From Acidobacteriota bacterium (GTDB lineage Bacteria > Acidobacteriota > Thermoanaerobaculia > Multivoradales > JAHEKO01), in the NCBI GenBank assembly GCA_027296385.1, contig JAPUJD010000179.1:1-13411 (forward strand): DNA of 13,411 bases, given 5' to 3'. This document shows, piece by piece, positions 1 to 9,605 of the stretch. The translations under genes and the position numbers were made by a program. The notes under the pieces were generated by a model. The model had not been told where the DNA came from. It made no database searches and was given only the letters and a program-made list of their open reading frames with translations. The first letter of the stretch is position 1. The number at the start of each line of letters is the position of its first letter.

Positions 1-73
1 CACGTCGACTACCACCAGGCCCTGGTCCTGCCTGGAGCGATCGACCGGGGACTGGACTTCGCCGCCGCCGCGC

Positions 74-86
74 GGGGGCGACCCCC
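74..86 (-). terminator. GC hairpin after the His-rich gene, weak terminator candidate
   Basis: A five-base GGGGG/CCCCC stem with a three-base CGA loop lies 30-42 bases past the stop codon of the small secreted-protein gene that ends at 116. There is no T-run after it on the minus strand, so it is not a canonical intrinsic terminator and could be a chance product of GC-rich sequence. The remaining bases 1-115 hold no supported gene. One plus-strand frame is open from the window edge and runs on antisense through the repeat region, but nothing in it is recognisable. Confidence 0.2.
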
Positions 87-115
87 TGATCCTCCGGTGC
101 TGATTGGTCTCCGGA

Positions 116-649
116 TCAGTCGTGATCGTGACCTCGCCCGCGACTCCGACCGCGCCGATCGTGGCGATCATCCCGGCGGTCGTAGCGATGGTGACGCCGG
201 TCGTAGCGATGGTGACGCCGGTCGTAGCGATCATGACGTAGATGGTGACGCGAGTCGTAGCGGTTGCGGTCGTAGCGGTAGTGCTGAAGCGACGGCGTGC
301 CCTGGTATCCATAATAGCCATAGCCGCCGGCAGGCTCGAAGCCGTAGCGTCTGAAGTGATGGCGTATCAGGGGACACGACGAAGCGTGGTAGTAGTGGCG
401 GTCGCGGATGTAGCAGGCCGAGCCACACTGATATCCGTCGTAATGCAACCGGTAGCTCGTGCGGTAAAAATACCGCGGCGCATGCCTGTAGCCGTGATGA
501 TGGTCGCTGAAGCCGAGGGAGAAATGAGCGCCGCCGATCGAGAAAGCGGCGCCGGCGAACCAACGGGAGGCGGCCTCGGCGGGCCGCATGGCACCCATGA
601 CCGGTAGGCTCAAGGCAGCGATGGCAAGGACCAGGACCTTTCGTTTCAT
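116..649 (-). CDS. Secreted His/Tyr/Arg-rich protein with a heptad-repeat tail
   Basis: This is a 177-residue protein of unknown function. The first 26 residues look like a Sec signal peptide: MKRK, a hydrophobic core, then a likely cleavage after AEA. The mature part is very rich in His, Tyr, Arg and Gly. Its central section (about 75-105) has three cysteines, Cys75, Cys79 and Cys92, the last in the pattern HYYHxSSCPLIRHHF, which looks like a conserved core. Residues from about 125 onward are low-complexity YDRRHHR-type heptads ending in an Arg/Gly/His/Asp tail. The start is well supported by AGGAGGTG at 655-662. It is the last gene of the minus-strand run, 72 bases after the hydrolase, and may have its own promoter. 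The His/Asp tail could bind metal ions or polyanions in the envelope, but that is only inference from composition. Confidence 0.72.
   Translation of the reverse strand: MKRKVLVLAIAALSLPVMGAMRPAEAASRWFAGAAFSIGGAHFSLGFSDHHHGYRHAPRYFYRTSYRLHYDGYQCGSACYIRDRHYYHASSCPLIRHHFRRYGFEPAGGYGYYGYQGTPSLQHYRYDRNRYDSRHHLRHDRYDRRHHRYDRRHHRYDRRDDRHDRRGRSRGRGHDHD
157..261. repeat. 21-bp tandem repeats encoding the heptad tail
   Basis: The block has a 21-base period. Two identical units lie at 178-198 and 199-219 (GGTCGTAGCGATGGTGACGCC), with diverged units on either side at about 157-177, 220-240 and 241-261. Twenty-one bases keep the reading frame and encode the seven-residue YDRRHHR-type repeat of the overlapping secreted-protein gene. 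Copy number could therefore change by slippage without causing a frameshift. Confidence 0.8.
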
Positions 650-699
650 GACTTCACCTCCTGGTGAGCTGGACTTACACGATCCGTGCCGCGACCACT

Positions 700-722
700 A
701 AGTAACTGATAACAAGTCACTT
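700..722. promoter_or_regulatory. Inverted repeat upstream of the His-rich gene
   Basis: AAGTAACT (700-707) and AGTCACTT (715-722) form an 8-base inverted repeat with one wobble pair and a 7-base AT-rich loop, GATAACA. The repeat sits between the hydrolase stop and the ribosome-binding site of the His-rich gene, in an unusually AT-rich patch. It could be an operator for that gene or an RNA hairpin separating the two transcripts. It directly abuts a second stem at 723-739. Confidence 0.35.
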
Positions 723-1573
723 CACTCCCTGTTGGAGTGTTCTGGCGATCCCGAAATGTCCCCTCCAGAGGACGGCCGTGGCCCTTCGGCACGGCCGGCG
801 CCTCGCTTGCCGCCGAAGTAGCGCGACGACCAGCAAGCGATGATCTCGGCCACGAAGCGAGAATCCTCGTCGCGCCGGAGCAGGAGATGATCGGCGCCGT
901 CGAGCGAGACGAAGCTCTTCGGATGGCGCGCCGCCTGGTAGATGCGCGCCGCATGGTCGATGTCGACTGTCTCGTCGACCGGTGAGTGGAGGATCAAGAG
1001 CGGACGGCCGAGCGCCGCGATGTCGCGCCCCAGATCGTACCGCGCCAAATCCTCGACCAACGCTCGGCCGATCATGACCGGCCGCCCACCGAGCTCGATC
1101 TCCACGGCTTCCGTCTCAGCGAGTCCGGGACTGGCTTCGAGCAAACTGTCGCTCAGATGCCGCGTGTCGCTCGGCGCACCGAGAGTGACGACCGCCTCGA
1201 CCTCGGCGATTCGCGAAGCGGCCGACAACACCGCGGCGCCGCCGAGGCTGTGGCCGATCAGGAGCTGAGCCCCGCCGAGCTCGGCGCGCATGAGCTCGGC
1301 CGCCGCCAGCAGATCACCAACGTTGGAGCTGAAGTCGGTGGCGGCGAACTCACCGCCGCTCTCCCCCAGTCCGGTGAAGTCGAAGCGCAGCACACCGATG
1401 TCCCGCTCGGCCAGGGCGCGGCTGATCCGCACCACCGCCTTGAGATCCTTGGAGCAGGTGAAGCAGTGGGCGAAGAGCGCGCATGCGCGCATCGGCCCGA
1501 CCGGCCGTTCGAGCCGCCCGACGATGTTGTCGCCAGACGCACCGACGAACTCGACCCTGACCGTTGTGCTCAT
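722..1573 (-). CDS. Alpha/beta hydrolase, OsmC-fusion type but without OsmC
   Basis: This 283-residue cytoplasmic serine hydrolase has the nucleophile elbow GHSLGG with Ser109. The likely acid is Asp200 (HSPVD) and the likely base is His229 (GADHLL). HCFTCSKD at 36-43 and RFDFTGLGESGG at 63-74 match the subfamily in which the hydrolase is normally fused to a C-terminal OsmC peroxiredoxin-like domain. Here the protein stops after the hydrolase fold and a roughly 30-residue Gly/Ser/Pro-rich tail, and no OsmC domain follows. The substrate is unknown; esterase or thioesterase activity is plausible. GGGAGG lies just upstream of the ATG, and the gene begins 33 bases after ndk, so it probably shares the suc-ndk transcript. 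The family call is confident; the function is not. Confidence 0.85.
   Translation of the reverse strand: MSTTVRVEFVGASGDNIVGRLERPVGPMRACALFAHCFTCSKDLKAVVRISRALAERDIGVLRFDFTGLGESGGEFAATDFSSNVGDLLAAAELMRAELGGAQLLIGHSLGGAAVLSAASRIAEVEAVVTLGAPSDTRHLSDSLLEASPGLAETEAVEIELGGRPVMIGRALVEDLARYDLGRDIAALGRPLLILHSPVDETVDIDHAARIYQAARHPKSFVSLDGADHLLLRRDEDSRFVAEIIACWSSRYFGGKRGAGRAEGPRPSSGGDISGSPEHSNRE
723..739 (-). terminator. Stem-loop at the hydrolase stop codon, weak terminator
   Basis: CACTCC (723-728) pairs with GGAGTG (734-739) around a five-base loop. The stem covers the last codons and stop of the hydrolase gene at the end of the suc-ndk-hydrolase run. It is followed by the AT-rich inverted repeat at 700-722 rather than a T-run. 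It may attenuate or end transcription there, but the evidence is structural only. Confidence 0.25.
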
Positions 1574-1606
1574 CGCATCCTCCCGTGTCGACGTGACGCG
1601 CTTCGG

Positions 1607-2026
1607 TCAGGAGGCGATCAACTCAGCGCGGGAGAAGAAAAAGCGCAGTTCGTCGCGCGCGTTCTCCGGCGAGTCGCTGCCGTGAATGGCGTTGGTCTCG
1701 ATGGAGGTGGCGAAGAGCTTGCGAAGGGTGCCCTCTGCGGCGTCGATCGGGTCGGTGGCGCCCATTACCTGGCGCAGATAGGTGACGGCGTCCTCGCGCT
1801 CGAGCGCCAGCGGCATGATCGGGCCACTGGTCATGAACTCGACCAGACTTCCGTAGAACGGTCGCTTGCGATGCACCTCGTAGAAGGCCTGGGCCTGCTC
1901 GGTGGTGAGGTGCATCTTCTTGATCGCCACGATCTCGAAGCCCTCGGCTTCGAGGTGGGCGAGAATCTTGCCGGCATGGCCCGCCCCGACGCTGTCGGGC
2001 TTGAGTATCGCCAGGGTCCTTTGCAT
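1607..2026 (-). CDS. ndk: Nucleoside diphosphate kinase
   Basis: The enzyme moves the gamma-phosphate between nucleoside di- and triphosphates through a phospho-histidine, balancing NTP and dNTP pools in the cytosol. At 139 residues it is the usual bacterial length. LAILKPDSV with Lys9 begins the fold, and NAIHGSDSPE carries the catalytic His115. The segment AEGTLRKLFATSIETNAIHG replaces the more common GTIRGDFG-type stretch but keeps the spacing to the active site. AAGGAG lies six bases upstream of the ATG. It sits downstream of sucC, sucD and the S51-like gene. A sucCD-ndk linkage makes sense because SucCD produces ATP or GTP at substrate level and Ndk equilibrates the two. Confidence 0.97.
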   Translation of the reverse strand: MQRTLAILKPDSVGAGHAGKILAHLEAEGFEIVAIKKMHLTTEQAQAFYEVHRKRPFYGSLVEFMTSGPIMPLALEREDAVTYLRQVMGATDPIDAAEGTLRKLFATSIETNAIHGSDSPENARDELRFFFSRAELIAS

Positions 2027-2083
2027 TGCTGTCTCCTTGTCGACGCATCGAGCGCCGTTCTCTGTTGCTGTCGAGAGGAAAGG

Positions 2084-2767
2084 CTACTGAATTGCGGTGA
2101 CCATCGGGCTGAGGTCGCCGTCGGCCCCCTCGATACCGAATACGGTGCCCACGATCTCCACTTCACCGGCGGGCCCTAGCAGCACCGCCGAACCGGACGG
2201 AATCCCCAGACCCCATGTGACTCCGGGAGCCGCGAGCAGCGCCCGGAGTCGGCGATCGTGCCCGGGATCGAAATTCGGCTCCACCACCCCGCCGGGCAGC
2301 CAGCCGAAGCCGGGCACCGACGTACCGCCGAAAATCGAGCGGGCGGCCATCCCAAAGGCCTGAGCCGCAGCGGCGATGGCGACGATGACGCCGCCGCCGC
2401 CGAGCTTGCTCCCCAGGTGCTCGAGTGCCGGCTCGCCGGCCACCGCATCCAGCAGGTGATCGGTCACGCCGCCACCCAGGTAGACCGCCGCAGCGGCGTC
2501 GAGGCGGGCCAGGTTCTTGGCCCGGCGCGAGTCGCGTCGACGGTAGATCGGCACGACGTCGACCTCTCGATCCAAGCCCTCCTTCATGTAGCTGGTAAAG
2601 AAGTCGCCGTACTCGGTCGAGCCGCTGGCCGTCGGCAAGAACGCCACGGGCCCGGGCCCGGCTTTCGACACCCAGGCGCGATCTACCTCCACGGTCTCAC
2701 CGAAGGTGAACTCGCCGCCGCCCAGAAGGGCCAACCACCCACTTCCGACCAGACGCTGCACAGGCAT
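2084..2767 (-). CDS. Peptidase S51 (cyanophycinase)-like protein lacking the nucleophilic Ser
   Basis: This 227-residue protein has the layout of the S51/cyanophycinase-like family. It has an N-terminal LLGGGEF strand (14-20), FLPTASGS (43-50), AVYLGGGVTDHL (94-105), a glycine-rich segment into the expected nucleophile elbow (123-135), NFDPGHDRRLRALL (165-178) and GLGIPSGSAVLL (186-197). Active members have G-x-S-A-G-A at the elbow; here it reads AIAAAA (130-135), with Ala132 (codon at 2372-2374) in the Ser position and both Gly also replaced. The usual acidic residue of the GIxxxxAxxx strand is also missing. Proteolysis by the normal mechanism is therefore unlikely, and a binding or regulatory role is inferred. 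It starts 21 bases after sucD and ends 57 bases before ndk. The ribosome-binding site is weak (GGAG about 10 bases upstream). Confidence 0.78.
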   Translation of the reverse strand: MPVQRLVGSGWLALLGGGEFTFGETVEVDRAWVSKAGPGPVAFLPTASGSTEYGDFFTSYMKEGLDREVDVVPIYRRRDSRRAKNLARLDAAAAVYLGGGVTDHLLDAVAGEPALEHLGSKLGGGGVIVAIAAAAQAFGMAARSIFGGTSVPGFGWLPGGVVEPNFDPGHDRRLRALLAAPGVTWGLGIPSGSAVLLGPAGEVEIVGTVFGIEGADGDLSPMVTAIQ

Positions 2768-2788
2768 GTTCAGAGACTCCGGGTCGGA

Positions 2789-3660
2789 TCAGACACCGAG
2801 TGCGCGAGCCACGGTTCTCCCCATGTCGGCCGGAGACTCCACGACCTCGATGCCAGCGGCTCGAAGCGCCTCCATCTTGGCCACCGCCGTGCCCTTGCCG
2901 CCGGCGACGATCGCCCCGGCGTGGCCCATGCGCCGCCCTGGTGGAGCCGTCCGGCCGGCGATGAAGCCGACGACCGGGCGATCGTAGTTGGCCTCGACCC
3001 AGGCCGCGGCCTCCTCCTCGGCGCTGCCGCCGATCTCGCCGATGAGGATCACCGCCTCGGTCTCGTCGTCCTCGGCAAATGCCGCCAACGCGTCGATGAA
3101 GCTCGTGCCGTTGATCGGATCGCCCCCGATGCCAATGCAGGTCGACTGCCCGAGCTCGAGATTGGTGAGCTGCCAGACCGCCTCGTAGGTCAGGGTGCCG
3201 GAGCGGCTGATGACGCCGACTCGCCCGGGTCGGTGGATATGACCCGGCATGATGCCGATCTTCGCCACTCCCGGCGTGATGACGCCCGGGCAGTTGGGCC
3301 CGACCAATCGGGTCGAGTGCTCGCGCAGGAAGGCCTTGGCCTTCAACATATCGGCCACCGGGATGCCCTCGGTGATGCAAACCACCAGCTCGACCCCGGC
3401 CGCCGCAGCCTCCATGATGGCGTCGGCGGCAAAGGGCGGCGGCACGAAGATCATCGTGGCGTTGCAGCCGGTGTGCTCGCGGGCCTCGGCCACTGAATTG
3501 TAGACCGGGGTGCCTTCGACCTCCTCCCCGCCCTTGCCGGGTGTCACGCCCGCGACCACCTGAGTGCCGTAGTCGCGACATCCCAGGGCGTGGAAGGTGC
3601 CCTCTTTGCCGGTGATCCCTTGGACCACCAGGCGTGTCTCTTTGTTGACCCAGATGGCCA

Positions 3661-3661
<1 letters not shown>
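2789..3661 (-). CDS. sucD: Succinyl-CoA ligase (ADP-forming), alpha subunit
   Basis: With SucC this subunit converts succinyl-CoA, phosphate and ADP (or GDP) to succinate, CoA and the nucleoside triphosphate in the TCA cycle. It has the CoA-binding Rossmann segment with GITGKEG (15-21), GPNCPG (121-126), ISRSGTLTYE (151-160) and the phosphorylated His247 within RRMGHAGAI. The length of 290 residues is standard. Its ATG shares one base with the TGA of sucC, which favours translational coupling, and GGGAGGAG within the end of sucC serves as the ribosome-binding site. No key residue is altered. Confidence 0.97.
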
Positions 3662-4830
<1,169 letters not shown>

Positions 4831-4896
4831 GCTGACCTCCTGAAGTTGCCCGCGGTAAGCTCGGGCCAGGGAAGGCTCAGCTTATCAGAGCGCCGA

Positions 4897-7311
4897 TCAG
4901 GGAAGGCCCAGGACGAGAACCGTTAGATCGTCGTCGAGGGGCCGGTCGCCGGCGTAGTTTGCGAGGTCTTCGAGCACCCCGTCGCGTAGTCCATGGACAT
5001 CGCGCACGCAGTGGCGGCGCAGACTCTCCTCGAGCCGATCGAAGCCGAACGGGTCGCTACTCCCCTCGGGGGTCGCCTCGATCACGCCGTCGCTGTAGAG
5101 GAAGAGTTTGTCGCCGCTTTCGAGGTTGGCAGCGCGGGTCCTGACGTCGATCGTTGGCCGTGCGCCGAGAGGATAGGAGATTGACTCGAGCGCTTGAATT
5201 TCCCCGCTCTCGCTCACCCGGTACGGGAACAGGTGGCCGGCGCTGGCATAGAACATCTCGCGCTTGCGCGGATCGATCAAGGCGTAGCACAGCGTCGTCA
5301 ACAGCCGCCGTCGCGCGCTCTGGTAGACCATGCGGTTGAGGGTCCCGAAGACCGCCTCGACCTCGGGATCGAACGTCACCTGGACCGCCAGGGCCGACTT
5401 CGCCATCGACATGACGAGGCCGCTCGCAACTCCATGCCCCGCCACGTCGCCGACCGCGACGGCCAGGCGGCCGTCATCGAGCGCCAGGACGTCGTAGAAG
5501 TCGCCCCCGACCTCTGACGAAGGCACGTAGCGATGCGACAGCTGCACACCATTGAGCTCCGGCGGCAGCTCCGGCAGGATCGACGATTGGATGCCCCGCG
5601 CGGTCTCGAGCTCGACCTTCTGTCGTTCGCGCTCGGCGATGCGACGCACGTGGGGCGGGACGTCCTCATAGCGGTAGACGAACTCCTCGCCGCTGAGCAG
5701 GTAGCGGAAGCTCAACAGCGCCGGCAGGGCGACGACGAGCATGATCAGACCAGCGTTGAGTTGCATCGACGGATGCCCAGCACCGGCCGCCTGAATCGCC
5801 ACGGGCAGCACGTGGGCCACGAGGAGCGCCAGGAAGCTGGTGAAGATGCCGTAGCGCAGGAAAACGACGATGGCCGCACCGTAGAAGACCGCCGAGAGTA
5901 CCAAGGTCCAAGACGTCGGCAGGACGAAGGCAGGCGGGAAAAAGAGCGCGGTCGAGATCGCCAGGGCGACGATCGGTCCCAACCAACGCCCGTAGCGACC
6001 GAAGAGTCCGGCCAGCCACGGCACCAGGAAGAGCTGTCCAAAGAGTGCGTTGTAGAGCGCATAAACCAGACCGAAGCAGAGCACCGGGACGAGCCACCAC
6101 TGGGTGCTGGACCAGCCCGGAAAGCCCCCGACGAGACCGAAGACAAGGCTTCCCGCCGGCCGCAGGAGAAGCACCGCGACCGTGAGGCCGAGAATCAGCA
6201 ACCCGCAGATCAGTCCGCGCAGAGACGCCCGTGCAAAGGTGGCGTTGCGCCACTGGCCGCGGAAGAGAGCGTCGAAACCGGCCAGCTTCTCACTCCACTG
6301 CTTGCGACATGAGGCCTCGCCGACCGACCAGCCCAGGAGGCCGATGATCGCCATCGGCATGTAAAAGGTGAAGCTGAACAGGATCACGACGAGGATCGTG
6401 GTCATGGGCTTCGACAACACCCCCATGCCGATGTTGACGGAGATGCCCTTGGCCGTCGCCAAGATGCAGATCAGCCCCAGGGCCATCATCAGACCGCCGA
6501 TTTGCAGACCCCGCCGCACGCCGACCTCACCCGCGTGATAGCGGCGGATGAACGGCACCGCCACGAGCAATGCGATCGGCACCAGGAGGTAGATCCAGGC
6601 GAACTGCATCAGGCTCAGGGTCTGAAAGAGGGCGTTCAGCGTATCTTCATCCGGGTCGTCGAAGAAGCTGTCGAAGCCAACGAGCTGATCGCCGGCGAAC
6701 TTGACCTCGACGCCGTAGTGGAAACGCTCGCCGAGCAAGGCCTCGGAGTCGACGTAGTGCAGGGTGGTGTCCCTCCGGTTCTCCCGGTCCCGGGTCCGGG
6801 TTTCCGGTTCCTCGTAGAGTTCGGGATCGAGACCGAGATCGGAGAGGAAGCGGTCGGCCCGCCTACGGGCCGTGATCGCATCGAGGGGCTCTGCTTTCGC
6901 CGCCTCCTCCACCAGCCTTTCGAGCCGCAGCAACTTGCCCGTCGGAGAGAGGGAAACTTTGTGGGCCCACCGGTTACCGCTGGCAACAGGGTCGTGAATC
7001 GTCACGCTCCAGTAGTTGAGGGTCGAGAAAAGCCGGCTAGCGCGTACGGCATCAACCGAGCCGCCTGCTTGCGTGAACTCCGATAGGCGCAGCTGCAAGG
7101 TCTCGCTGGATACCCGATTGACGATAACGAAAGGCGAATCCGGCAGCTCGCCGAGATCCTGTGCCAGCTCGAGAGCCGTGCGCTCCGCGTCGTCGCGTGA
7201 GATCTCCCAGGCGGCTGGCTCGAACGGCATGAGCCGTGGCATCGCCCAGAGAAGAAAAAAGATCGCAGCCGCGCCGGCAGCCAGCCATGTCAGCAGAGTT
7301 CTCGCTTTCAA
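4897..7311 (-). CDS. Membrane-anchored SpoIIE/RsbU-type protein phosphatase with a CPBP-like membrane domain
   Basis: This 804-residue protein has several parts. A transmembrane helix (about 7-25) is followed by a probably extracytoplasmic region (about 35-230) of no clear family. A multi-helix membrane block spans about 235-540. A short linker (552-575) then leads to a PPM/SpoIIE phosphatase domain to the end. Its metal-binding acidic residues are present in GGDFYD (602-607), GDVAGHG (621-627), YSDGVIEA (739-746) and DDDLTVL (793-799), so it should be an active Ser/Thr phosphatase of the RsbU kind. Such enzymes usually act on anti-sigma-antagonist proteins. The segment about 400-510 resembles a CPBP (CAAX protease-like) fold but lacks the Glu-Glu pair. 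No partner-switch genes are in the window. The start is TTG with AGGAGA about eight bases upstream. Confidence 0.88.
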   Translation of the reverse strand: MKARTLLTWLAAGAAAIFFLLWAMPRLMPFEPAAWEISRDDAERTALELAQDLGELPDSPFVIVNRVSSETLQLRLSEFTQAGGSVDAVRASRLFSTLNYWSVTIHDPVASGNRWAHKVSLSPTGKLLRLERLVEEAAKAEPLDAITARRRADRFLSDLGLDPELYEEPETRTRDRENRRDTTLHYVDSEALLGERFHYGVEVKFAGDQLVGFDSFFDDPDEDTLNALFQTLSLMQFAWIYLLVPIALLVAVPFIRRYHAGEVGVRRGLQIGGLMMALGLICILATAKGISVNIGMGVLSKPMTTILVVILFSFTFYMPMAIIGLLGWSVGEASCRKQWSEKLAGFDALFRGQWRNATFARASLRGLICGLLILGLTVAVLLLRPAGSLVFGLVGGFPGWSSTQWWLVPVLCFGLVYALYNALFGQLFLVPWLAGLFGRYGRWLGPIVALAISTALFFPPAFVLPTSWTLVLSAVFYGAAIVVFLRYGIFTSFLALLVAHVLPVAIQAAGAGHPSMQLNAGLIMLVVALPALLSFRYLLSGEEFVYRYEDVPPHVRRIAERERQKVELETARGIQSSILPELPPELNGVQLSHRYVPSSEVGGDFYDVLALDDGRLAVAVGDVAGHGVASGLVMSMAKSALAVQVTFDPEVEAVFGTLNRMVYQSARRRLLTTLCYALIDPRKREMFYASAGHLFPYRVSESGEIQALESISYPLGARPTIDVRTRAANLESGDKLFLYSDGVIEATPEGSSDPFGFDRLEESLRRHCVRDVHGLRDGVLEDLANYAGDRPLDDDLTVLVLGLP

Positions 7312-7365
7312 TTTGGCATCTCCTGGAGAGACCTACGACTCCGCCGCAGTGATGGTTGCGGCTGG

Positions 7366-8610
<1,245 letters not shown>

Positions 8611-8654
8611 GATGCTCGTCGCTTTCCAGTCGTGTCCCGTTCAGACCGCAGGCT

Positions 8655-9506
8655 TCACTCGTACTCTACGAACTCGGCCACCTGGCGGTGGTCGAGAATC
8701 CCGGCTTCGTGAGCGCGATCGAGCAGCCGCTGGACCGCCTGCCGGCCCGCCCCGCCGTAATCGCGGGTCCATTCGTTGACGTACATGCTCACGAAGCGGT
8801 CCGACCGCTCCGGATCGTCCTCCAGACCGCGTGCGTACTGTAGAGCGTACTCCAGCGCCTCGCCTCGATGGTCGAGAGCGTAGTCGATGCTCTGCCGCAG
8901 CAACCGGCAGAGGCGGCGCTGCAGAGCCGGCTCGATGTCTTTGCGGATCCCGTTGCCGCCGAGAGGCAGTGGCCCGCCCGTCTCCTCGTGCCACCACTCT
9001 CCGAGGTCGACGACCTTGGTCAGACCCTGATCCTGGAAGGTGAGCTGTCCTTCGTGGATGACGACGCCGGCCGCGACCTCGCCGGCCGCGACGACGTCCA
9101 GGATGCGATCGAAGGCGACGATTCGGGTCTCGACCTCGGGCTGCCACAGTCTGAGCGCCAGATGCGCCGTCGTCAGCTCGCCCGGGATCGCCACCTCGAT
9201 TCCACGCAGATCTTCGCGGACGAGCGCCTTGGGCGCCACCACCACCGGACCGTAGCCGTCGCCGAAGCTGGCGCCGGACGGCATCAAGGCGTAGCGGTCG
9301 GCCAGGTAGGCGTAGCCGTGAACCGACAGCGCGGTGATCTCGTACTTGCCCTCGAAGGCCGCCTGATTGAGGGTCTCGATGTCGCTGAGAACATGGCTGA
9401 TCTCCAGCCCTTCGGTGTCGAGCAAACCCTGCGTCAGGGCGTAAAACATAAAGGCATCGTCTGAGTCTGGACTGTGCGCGATGCAGATAGGAATCAAGCG
9501 ACTCAT
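8655..9506 (-). CDS. mqnD: 1,4-dihydroxy-6-naphthoate synthase (futalosine pathway)
   Basis: MqnD acts in the futalosine route to menaquinone, turning cyclic dehypoxanthine futalosine into 1,4-dihydroxy-6-naphthoate. The fold is that of a periplasmic binding protein, but there is no signal peptide and the enzyme is cytosolic. Family marks are HSPDSDDAFMFYAL (11-24), ITALSVHGYAYL (57-68), FGDGYGPVVVA (81-91) and IHEGQLTF (150-157), with His151 in the position of the catalytic His. Its 283 residues fit the family. Other mqn genes are not in the window. It is the first gene of the long minus-strand run, transcribed away from the acyl-CoA oxidase-type gene. No good ribosome-binding site precedes the ATG, so a leaderless or weakly initiated start is possible. 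Confidence 0.9.
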   Translation of the reverse strand: MSRLIPICIAHSPDSDDAFMFYALTQGLLDTEGLEISHVLSDIETLNQAAFEGKYEITALSVHGYAYLADRYALMPSGASFGDGYGPVVVAPKALVREDLRGIEVAIPGELTTAHLALRLWQPEVETRIVAFDRILDVVAAGEVAAGVVIHEGQLTFQDQGLTKVVDLGEWWHEETGGPLPLGGNGIRKDIEPALQRRLCRLLRQSIDYALDHRGEALEYALQYARGLEDDPERSDRFVSMYVNEWTRDYGGAGRQAVQRLLDRAHEAGILDHRQVAEFVEYE

Positions 9507-9605
9507 AGGCGGCGCAGGCTATCAGAACCCTGCCGAAATCAGGTGCTGAGTCGACTAGAATGTGCTCGAGCTTACCGTGCTTTCGATCCCTACCTGGAGG
9601 ACAGG
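9507..9605. promoter_or_regulatory. Divergent intergenic region between mqnD and the acyl-CoA oxidase-type gene
   Basis: This 99-base gap separates two divergently transcribed genes, so it must carry promoters for both or share a control element. On the plus strand, TAGAAT at 9556-9561 is a fair -10 match; the best upstream match for a -35, TGCCGA at 9531-9536, is poor. TGGAGG at 9595-9600 is the ribosome-binding site for the ATG at 9606. I see no convincing minus-strand promoter hexamers and no clear operator palindrome. Confidence 0.35.

Noticed and set aside
1..115. Possible 3' end of a plus-strand gene at the left edge
   Set aside because: One frame is open from position 1, but the visible translation has no recognisable motif and runs on antisense through the repeat region, so there is no support for a gene.
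157..261. CRISPR-like array
   Set aside because: The units are directly adjacent without spacers, have a 21-base in-frame period and encode protein heptads.
986..3496. Long plus-strand open frames (about 400 codons) opposite the hydrolase, ndk, S51-like and sucD genes
   Set aside because: They lie antisense to genes with clear family motifs, have Arg/Gly/His-rich composition typical of antisense frames in GC-rich DNA, and show no recognisable domain or proper ribosome-binding site.
4863..4908. Direct repeat CAGGGAAGGC (4867-4876 and 4898-4907) and GGGCC/GGCCC arms upstream of sucC
   Set aside because: The second copy lies inside the phosphatase stop region, the arms are short and far apart, and no promoter or known regulatory element matches; chance is likely in this base composition.
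5533..7086. Plus-strand open frames opposite the phosphatase gene
   Set aside because: The minus strand encodes an intact phosphatase with all metal ligands; the plus-strand translations are charged, low-complexity and match no family.
9474..9605. N-terminal extension of the acyl-CoA oxidase-type gene to an upstream ATG
   Set aside because: It would overlap the start of mqnD, gives an Arg-rich stretch without family likeness, and lacks the good ribosome-binding site seen before 9606.
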